A stretch of 10,090 nucleotides of DNA, from assembly GCA_026770585.1 (NCBI GenBank), contig MU646326.1, positions 241,641-251,730 on the forward strand, read 5' to 3'. The notes under the pieces are model-generated. The model did no database searches. It saw only the letters and a program-made list of their open reading frames with translations, and had not been told where the DNA came from. The DNA comes from Baffinella frigidus. Taxonomy: Eukaryota; Cryptophyceae; Cryptomonadales; Baffinellaceae. How positions within the stretch are numbered: position 1 is the first letter of the stretch; each line of letters starts with the position of its first letter. Shown piece after piece: positions 6,667-10,090 of the stretch. A program made the translations under genes and the position numbers.

Positions 6667-6811
6667 ACTGGTCAAACGGATCAGTCTGTCAAAGTGGTCA
6701 AAAAGTGGTCAAGCGATGCGTTGTAAGTAAGCGGCGCGTCGATTCTTGTCCCGGCGGGTCCGCGTTATCCGTGGGCCCGTGTGCCTTCAGGGGCGTCAAT
6801 TTAAATATTTT
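6667..6811 (+). other. Carrier 3' flank
   Basis: After the stop there are four GTCAA words in 50 bases (6674-6713) and a TGTAA at about 6722-6726. TGTAA is the polyadenylation signal of some green algae; here it could be chance, and the transcript end is unknown. Nothing else is recognised before the inverted-repeat cluster begins. Confidence 0.3.
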
Positions 6812-7116
6812 GCTGCGAGACACGTGTCGTGTGTGCCGTGCTGTGCCTCGCCGCTCCTCCCTTGCTTCCTGCTGCGTTCCTCCTGCCTGTCTGCGAGGCA
6901 CTGTTTTGCTGCGAGACCTCGCAGCAAAACAGCGTGTCTCAAAACAGTGGCACGCGTCGTGTGTGGAAGGGAGGCACAGCAGGAAGGGAAGGGAGGCACA
7001 GCACAGCACGCGTGTCTCGCAGCAAAACAGCGTGTCTCGCAGACAGGCAGGAGGAACGCATAAAGAACGTGCGGTGCTGTGCCTCCCTGCCTGCTGCGTT
7101 CATTCTGCCTGTCCAC
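6812..7116. repeat. Inverted-repeat cluster (GTCTCGCAG / CTGCGTTCC words)
   Basis: A block of about 46 bp (6872-6917; words TGCGTTCCTCCTGCCTGTCT and TGTTTTGCTGCGAGAC) returns in inverse orientation at about 7012-7060 (GTGTCTCGCAGCAAAACAG ... AGACAGGCAGGAGGAACGCA) with small indels only. At 6901-6932, CTGTTTTGCTGCGAG-AC-CTCGCAGCAAAACAG is a perfect 15-bp stem with a 2-base loop. Further copies of GTGCTGTGCC and CTGCTGCGTTC words lie at 7072-7100 and 7318-7357. Open frames here run through repeats on both strands and are not taken as genes. Confidence 0.8.
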
Positions 7117-7139
7117 GAGACACTGTGCCTCGCAGACAG

Positions 7140-7262
7140 TAAAGGGGTACCTCGCTCATAAGAATCCGCCCCCCCCCCCTAGGACCACCATAGGACCCTA
7201 GGCATGGTCCTAGTGTAGCATCCTAGGGTACGGCGGTTTCTTACGAGCGAGGTACCCCTGTG
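7140..7262. mobile_element. TACAGGGG foldback element, copy 1 (123 bp)
   Basis: The left arm starts TAAAGGGGTACCTCGCTCAT and the right arm ends ACGAGCGAGGTACCCCTG. The centre is rich in CCTAGG. The end bases have drifted (TAAAGGGG on the left; CCCCTG followed by TG on the right). It is bracketed by a 32-bp direct repeat (7109-7140 and 7265-7296; starts CTGTCCACGAG, ends CTCGCAGACAGT) differing at one base. Confidence 0.75.
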
Positions 7263-7357
7263 GACTGTCCACGAGGCACTGTGCCTCGCAGACAGTCTGC
7301 GGTCAGTCAGACGTCGTGTGCTGTGCCGCGTCGCCCCTCCCTTCCTGCTGCGTTCCT

Positions 7358-7471
7358 TACAAGTGTACCTCGCTGATAAGAAACTGTCACCCCCTTAGGA
7401 CCTCCATGAGCCCCCCCTCGGACCTCCACAAGGCCCTAGGCATTGGCCTACGGTACTGTCCTAGGGGGGGC
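7358..7471. mobile_element. TACAGGGG foldback element, copy 2, degenerate
   Basis: The left end TACAAGTGTACCTCGCTGAT is followed by AAGAAACTG and a core with CCTAGGCATTGGCCTACGG. The right arm stops after CCTAGGGGGGG without the AAGAAA/CCCCTG end. CTGCGTTCCTT stands at 7348-7358 and again at 7548-7558, bracketing this remnant together with the 59-bp block after it. Confidence 0.6.
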
Positions 7472-7486
7472 TGTGATGCCTTTGAA

Positions 7487-7545
7487 GACTCACCCTTGGA
7501 GCCCTTTTCCCCTGAGGCGGGCCCATCCCGGACCCGGTCCTCACA
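7487..7545 (+). repeat. 59-bp block, inverted partner at 8097-8155
   Basis: It starts GACTCACCCTTGGAGCCC and ends GACCCGGTCCTCACA. Its reverse complement is present at 8097-8155 with only about two or three differences. It encodes nothing recognised. Confidence 0.9.
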
Positions 7546-7619
7546 TTCTGCGTTCCTTCTGCCCGTCTGCCCAGCTTCTCTCGCAGAATCAGAGCCGGCG
7601 CACCATCAACCACTGGCTG

Positions 7620-7760
7620 TACAGGGGTACCTCGCTCATGAGAAACCACCCCACCCCCCGTAGGACCACCATACCTGTAGGGCCCTAGCTAGGCATAGGC
7701 CTACTTGTACTGTAGGGTCCCTAGGGGGGAGCGGTTTCTTTTGAGCGAGGTACCCCTGTA
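7620..7760. mobile_element. TACAGGGG foldback element, copy 3 (141 bp)
   Basis: Both ends are intact: TACAGGGGTACCTCGCTCAT on the left and GAGCGAGGTACCCCTGTA on the right. The interior has the usual core but is about 20 bp longer than its sisters, through extra bases around ACCATACCTGTAGGGCCC and CTACTTGTACTGTAGGG. A TA stands at each end, compatible with a TA target duplication or with TA as part of the arm. Confidence 0.85.
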
Positions 7761-7782
7761 CTATCCAACTACACCTGAGCGC

Positions 7783-7895
7783 TACAGGGGTACCTCGCCC
7801 ATGAGAAACTGCCTCCTCCCAGCTAGGACCCTACAGTGGGACTATGCCTAGGGCCCTATGGTGGTCTTAGGGGGTGGCGAGGTTTCTTATGAACG
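7783..7895. mobile_element. TACAGGGG foldback element, copy 4, right end lost
   Basis: The left arm is intact (TACAGGGGTACCTCGCCCAT) and the core is present (CTACAGTGGGACTATGCC, CCCTATGGTGGTC). The right arm runs to TTTCTTATGA and then diverges, so the outer 16 bases are missing. It lies only 22 bp from copy 3. Confidence 0.75.
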
Positions 7896-7948
7896 CTGTC
7901 ACATGCCCGATGAGGGTACCCTTTAGCCGGTTCTGCCGCGATCCTCTG

Positions 7949-8069
7949 TACAGGGGGGCTTGATGTGATCCGAAATGAAGCATGGCCTTTCTATAGAACA
8001 AGTTCCGGTGTCCGCCTATGTTGGGAGCTCGAAGAACCTAAAGGACCTAAAGAGCGAGGTACCCCTGTA
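7949..8069. mobile_element. 121-bp segment with TACAGGGG ends but an unrelated interior
   Basis: TACAGGGG stands at 7949 and AGCGAGGTACCCCTGTA ends at 8069, so the span equals that of the intact elements. The interior has no CCTAGG core. Instead it carries a different dispersed repeat (from GATCCGAAA to AACCTAAAGGACCTAAAG) that recurs at 9521-9622. It is either two solo ends at a coincidental spacing or an element with replaced contents. Confidence 0.45.
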
Positions 8070-8096
8070 CGGGGTTTCAAGCGTTCCCACGTCAAC

Positions 8097-8155
8097 TGTG
8101 AGGACCGGGTCCGGGATGGGCCCGCCTTAGGGAAAAAGGGCTCCAAGGGTGAGTC
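8097..8155 (-). repeat. 59-bp block, inverted copy of 7487-7545
   Basis: It reads TGTGAGGACCGGGTCCGGG at its start, the complement of the end of the 7487 block. The two blocks face each other across about 550 bp that hold three TACAGGGG elements. Outside the 59 bp the flanks do not match. Confidence 0.9.
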
Positions 8156-8178
8156 CTATCGGGGGAAATCCATATGAT

Positions 8179-8282
8179 ATCCCCTAAGTGCCCAGGCAGT
8201 CAAATTTGACGGCCAAGAGGTCCTAGGCAGGTCCTAGGGCCCTACGGTAGGGCGTATGAGCCTACTGGCCACTTAAGGGATA
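8179..8282. mobile_element. Foldback element, ATCCCTTAAGTG-arm family, copy A (about 104 bp)
   Basis: The left arm ATCCCCTAAGTGCCCAG and right arm CTGGCCACTTAAGGGAT are complements with two mismatches. The core includes GGCAGGTCCTAGGGCCCTAC and GGTAGGGCGTATG, found almost unchanged in copy B. It shares the CCTAGG/CTACGGTAGG core with the TACAGGGG family but has different arms. Confidence 0.75.
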
Positions 8283-8336
8283 AGTATTGTAATCCTCGCT
8301 CAGGATTCAAGGCATCACAGAATCAACCCCGCTCTG

Positions 8337-8628
8337 TACAGGGGTATCTGGGCTATCTCTTAAGTGACCAACGGGCGAATAATCGCCCATGGAAGCCCCA
8401 GGCAGGTCCTAGGGCCCTACGGTAGGGCGTATGCGCCCACTGGGCACTTGAGGGATAAGAACACGAGTGCTCCGACATCGGTAGGTGTCTGTTTTCTTCA
8501 ATTAGCAGCAGAGGGTTGCCTAAACGCAAGATTTAGTCAACCCTCTGGTACTAAATTCAGAAAATGGGAGGCCCAAATCTGGTCTGTGTTCTTAAGTTCT
8601 GGTTTCTTGTAGCCTAGATACCCCTGTA
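8337..8628. mobile_element. Large foldback with TACAGGGGTATCT arms, containing two smaller foldbacks
   Basis: The left end TACAGGGGTATCTGGGCTA and right end TAGCCTAGATACCCCTGTA match at 18 of 19 positions as an inverted pair. Both arms differ from the usual TACCTCGCTCAT in the same way. Inside are copy B of the ATCCCTTAAGTG family (about 8354-8460) and a third foldback at about 8494-8560 (AGAGGGTTG ... CAACCCTCT with partly paired flanks). Confidence 0.65.
8354..8460. mobile_element. Foldback element, ATCCCTTAAGTG-arm family, copy B (nested)
   Basis: The left arm TATCTCTTAAGTGACCAACG and right arm TGGGCACTTGAGGGATA pair with several mismatches. The core words GGCAGGTCCTAGGGCCCTAC and GGTAGGGCGTATG are the same as in copy A 175 bp upstream. 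CGGGCGAATAATCGCCC adds a small hairpin at the left. Confidence 0.65.
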
Positions 8629-8684
8629 GCCCGCGCAACGTTTCCTACGGTACACATCAACAGTTAGCTCTTGGCTGTCGGGGC

Positions 8685-8782
8685 TACAGGGGTACCTCGC
8701 TCATAACAAAGCGCCAACCCCTAGGACCCTACAGTAGGTCAATGCCTAGCGCCCTGTGATGACCCCGGGGGGGGTGGCTTTG
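8685..8782. mobile_element. TACAGGGG foldback element, copy 7, right end lost
   Basis: An intact left arm (TACAGGGGTACCTCGCTCAT) and core (CCTACAGTAGGTC, TGCCTAG) are followed by GGTGGCTTT, after which the right arm breaks off. From 8783 to 8990 no gene or clear element is seen; that stretch has a G-run at about 8893-8905 and one ATAGGCTGACG word shared with the 2088-2254 element. Confidence 0.7.
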
Positions 8783-8990
8783 AGAAGTTTTCAAGGAAAT
8801 AGGCTGACGGGAAGGGTAACACTTGCAAACCTCGACAACCATACAGCTTAGAACCATCCTGCGTAGAAACCCACACCGAATTAATGTGTTTTTTGGGGGG
8901 GGGGTTGAGCCAACCACTCGGAACACGACGGGGAACATTTTAAAACAAAATTCCTGACTTTTGGCATGTTTCCTTGCAATAAGTCACTTT

Positions 8991-9016
8991 CCAGGCCCCG
9001 GATATCCGGGGGCTGG
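8991..9016. repeat. Near-perfect palindrome with 16-bp perfect core
   Basis: CCCCGGATATCCGGGG (8996-9011) is a perfect palindrome, extended by CCAG/CTGG on the outside with one mismatch. It lies just 9 bp before foldback copy 8. Confidence 0.85.
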
Positions 9017-9024
9017 GTGCCGCA

Positions 9025-9145
9025 TACAGGGGTACCTCGATTACAAGAAAACGTCACCCCCCTAGGACGACCGTAGGGCCCTAGGCATAGGCCTACTGTA
9101 GGGTCCTACGGGGAGGCGTTTTCTTGTAATCAAGGCACCCCTGTA
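9025..9145. mobile_element. TACAGGGG foldback element, copy 8 (121 bp), variant arms
   Basis: The ends are complete. The left arm reads TACAGGGGTACCTCGATTAC then AAGAAAACG. The right arm reads CGTTTTCTTGTAATCAAGG then CACCCCTGTA. Where sister copies have GCTCAT and AAACCG, both arms of this copy have GATTAC and AAAACG, so the variants are shared within the copy. The core has the usual CCTAGGCATAGGCCTACTG. Confidence 0.88.
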
Positions 9146-9203
9146 GCCTCCCGAATGAAAGGTCCAAAAAATAAAAAACGTTCCGGAAATACGATCGGGT
9201 ACC

Positions 9204-9223
9204 CGTTCTTAAATTTAAGAACG
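9204..9223. repeat. 20-bp perfect loopless palindrome
   Basis: CGTTCTTAAATTTAAGAACG has its centre at AATT. It sits between copy 8 and the next composite element, in an otherwise featureless AT-rich stretch (9150-9245). Confidence 0.9.
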
Positions 9224-9248
9224 TTTCCCCCTCAAAAATGCCCCGTCC

Positions 9249-9496
9249 TTATCCCTTAAGTGGCGAGTAGGCTCACATGCCCTTCGGTACAGGGGTACCT
9301 CGCTCATAAGAAACCGCCCCCCCCTAGGACCCTACAGTAGGCCTATGCCTAGGGCCCTACGGTGGTCCTAGGGGGGGGAGCGGTTTCTTCTGAGAGAGGT
9401 ACCCCTGTAGGCTCACACGCCCTACGGGAGGGCCCTCTAGGACTTGACTAGGGCGAGTTAGGGTGAATGTTCGCCCTATGGGCACTGAAGGGATAC
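9249..9496. mobile_element. ATCCCTTAAGTG-family element interrupted by a TACAGGGG element
   Basis: The left arm TTATCCCTTAAGTGG and right arm GGGCACTGAAGGGATA match copies A and B of that family. Between them sits an intact TACAGGGG element (copy 9). Directly beside copy 9, TAGGCTCACATGCCCTTCGG (9268-9287) and TAGGCTCACACGCCCTACGG (9408-9427) are direct repeats at 18 of 20 positions. This looks like one foldback inserted into another. Confidence 0.65.
9288..9409. mobile_element. TACAGGGG foldback element, copy 9 (122 bp), near-complete
   Basis: This copy is close to the apparent consensus. The left arm is TACAGGGGTACCTCGCTCAT then AAGAAACCG and a C-tract. The core is CCTAGGACCCTACAGTAGG, then CCTAGGGCCC. 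The right arm is CGGTTTCTTCTGAGAGAGG then TACCCCTGTA. The whole element can fold into a single hairpin. It has no reading frame and would depend on enzymes encoded elsewhere, if mobile. Confidence 0.9.
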
Positions 9497-9520
9497 AAAC
9501 CCCACCTTGTGAGCGAGGTG

Positions 9521-9622
9521 CGATCCGAAAGCAAAAATGCTTTTTCTGCAGATCCCTTCTACGGAACGGCGTGTCGTTGGCATATGTTGGGAGCATTTAA
9601 AACCTGAAGGACCTAAAGGACC
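9521..9622. repeat. Dispersed repeat, partner of 7968-8050
   Basis: It shares an ordered set of words with 7968-8050: GATCCGAAA at the start, TATGTTGGGAGC in the middle, and ACCT(A/G)AAGGACCTAAAG at the end. The spacing differs. It encodes nothing recognised. It suggests a diverged repeat family of about 90-100 bp. Confidence 0.65.
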
Positions 9623-9626
9623 GCAC

Positions 9627-9872
9627 ACGGGGGTTGCTCGCGAATAAGAACACACAACGCCCATACATGTAGGGAGGTCCTATGCTCCTAGGGATAGCCT
9701 ACCGTAGGACCCTACAGGGGCACCTCGCTCACAAGAAACTGCCCCCCCCCATAGGACCACCGCAGGGCCCTAGGCATAGGCCTACTGTAGGGTCCTAGGG
9801 GGTAACAGTTTCTTATGAGCGAGGTACCCCTGTAGGGCGGTGCGTGTTGTTATTCGCGAGTAACCCATGTAA
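9627..9872. mobile_element. CTCGCGAATAA-arm foldback interrupted by a TACAGGGG element
   Basis: The left arm (GGGTTGCTCGCGAATAAGAA ... CGCCC) and right arm (GGGCG ... GTTATTCGCGAGTAACCC) pair over about 32 positions with four mismatches. The interior has CCTACCGTAGG and CCTAGG words, and copy 10 of the TACAGGGG family occupies its right half. A second CTCGCGA word follows at about 9880. Confidence 0.7.
9713..9834. mobile_element. TACAGGGG foldback element, copy 10 (122 bp)
   Basis: The left arm is TACAGGGGCACCTCGCTCAC then AAGAAACTG; the right arm is CAGTTTCTTATGAGCGAGG then TACCCCTGTA. Both arms carry AAACTG/CAGTTT where copy 9 has AAACCG/CGGTTT. The core CCTAGGCATAGGCCTACTG is the same as in copy 8. 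It sits inside the CTCGCGAATAA foldback. Confidence 0.9.
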
Positions 9873-9909
9873 CACTTGCTCGCGATTGGCTTACCTTCAT
9901 TAGTCAACC

Positions 9910-9975
9910 ACCGAGGCTCGTCACCTGTCCGACCGAGGCTCGTCACCTGTCCGACCGAGGCTCACACAGACCGAC
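9910..9975. repeat. 22-bp tandem repeat, about three units
   Basis: Units start at 9911, 9933 and 9955. The first two are identical (CCGAGGCTCGTCACCTGTCC plus GA); the third begins CCGAGGCTC and then diverges. Confidence 0.92.
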
Positions 9976-10003
9976 CAATCCTCCCGTAGGAACATGTACT
10001 GAG

Positions 10004-10090
10004 CCCCCCCCCCCCCCCCCCCCCCCCCCCCCGCCATTTCTCCCGTCACCAACCCAAACCAGCCCCCCCCCCCCCCCCCCCCCCCCCCCC
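10004..10090. repeat. Two long C-tracts at the right edge
   Basis: 29 consecutive C at 10004-10032 and 28 at 10063-10090, separated by 30 bases; the second runs to the window end. The opposite strand would be G-runs. Runs of this length are often where reads or assemblies stop, so exact lengths are unreliable. Confidence 0.9.

Noticed and set aside
6366-7142. 258-residue open frame starting in the GGCT array
   Set aside because: It is generated by a tetranucleotide repeat, crosses exon 6 of the carrier in the wrong frame and continues through inverted repeats.
7140-9834. Repeated spaced elements resembling an array such as CRISPR
   Set aside because: Unit spacing is irregular, the repeats are hairpin elements of about 122 bp with TA ends, and the context is an intron-bearing eukaryotic gene.
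9713-9834. Assignment of the TACAGGGG elements to the hAT superfamily because of CAGGG ends
   Set aside because: The expected 8-bp target duplications are not seen at intact copies; only TA stands on both sides. The superfamily is left open.

Overview
This is a eukaryotic nuclear window, most likely from a unicellular alga or related protist. One recognisable gene is present: a six-exon mitochondrial ADP/ATP carrier on the + strand (ATG 3357, stop ending 6666). Its five introns are all GT-AG, the exons are strongly biased to C/G-ending codons, and the six exons join without a frame break into 316 residues. The text near the first signature ([11 protein letters not shown]) and around YPLDFARTR is, from memory of the family, closer to stramenopile, haptophyte, alveolate and animal carriers than to land-plant or green-algal ones. 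The lineage cannot be fixed further by eye.

Layout. Positions 1-152 are a GTT/AAC microsatellite. On the minus strand this reads as an Asn-rich open frame that may be the edge of a coding exon (up to about 222). From 383 to 2355 the sequence is almost entirely foldback (inverted-repeat) elements, loopless palindromes and short tandem repeats. From 2357 to 3356 lie a GC-rich stretch with coding-like composition but no confident gene, an AT-rich block, and the presumed carrier promoter with a 12-bp CACGTG-centred palindrome. The carrier gene fills 3357-6666. Its introns carry tandem repeats, foldbacks and copies of exon-intron junctions.

Downstream, 6812-7116 is a large imperfect inverted-repeat cluster. 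From 7140 to 9834 there are at least seven copies or remnants of one small foldback element of about 122 bp (ends TACAGGGG...CCCCTGTA, with CCTAGG-rich centres), plus related elements with other arms. Some are nested inside each other. The right end is a 22-bp tandem repeat and two C-tracts of 28 or more bases; the second runs to the window edge.

The most unusual signals are these. (1) The foldback families vary in their arm sequences, but the two arms of one copy share the same variants. (2) A near-perfect inverted repeat of about 39 nt flanks the 45-nt exon 4 and encloses its 5' splice site. (3) Short complementary repeats sit in the introns on either side of exon 3. (4) Intron 5 contains a direct copy of its own upstream exon-intron junction. 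No bacterial-type operon, CRISPR array, rRNA or convincing tRNA was seen.
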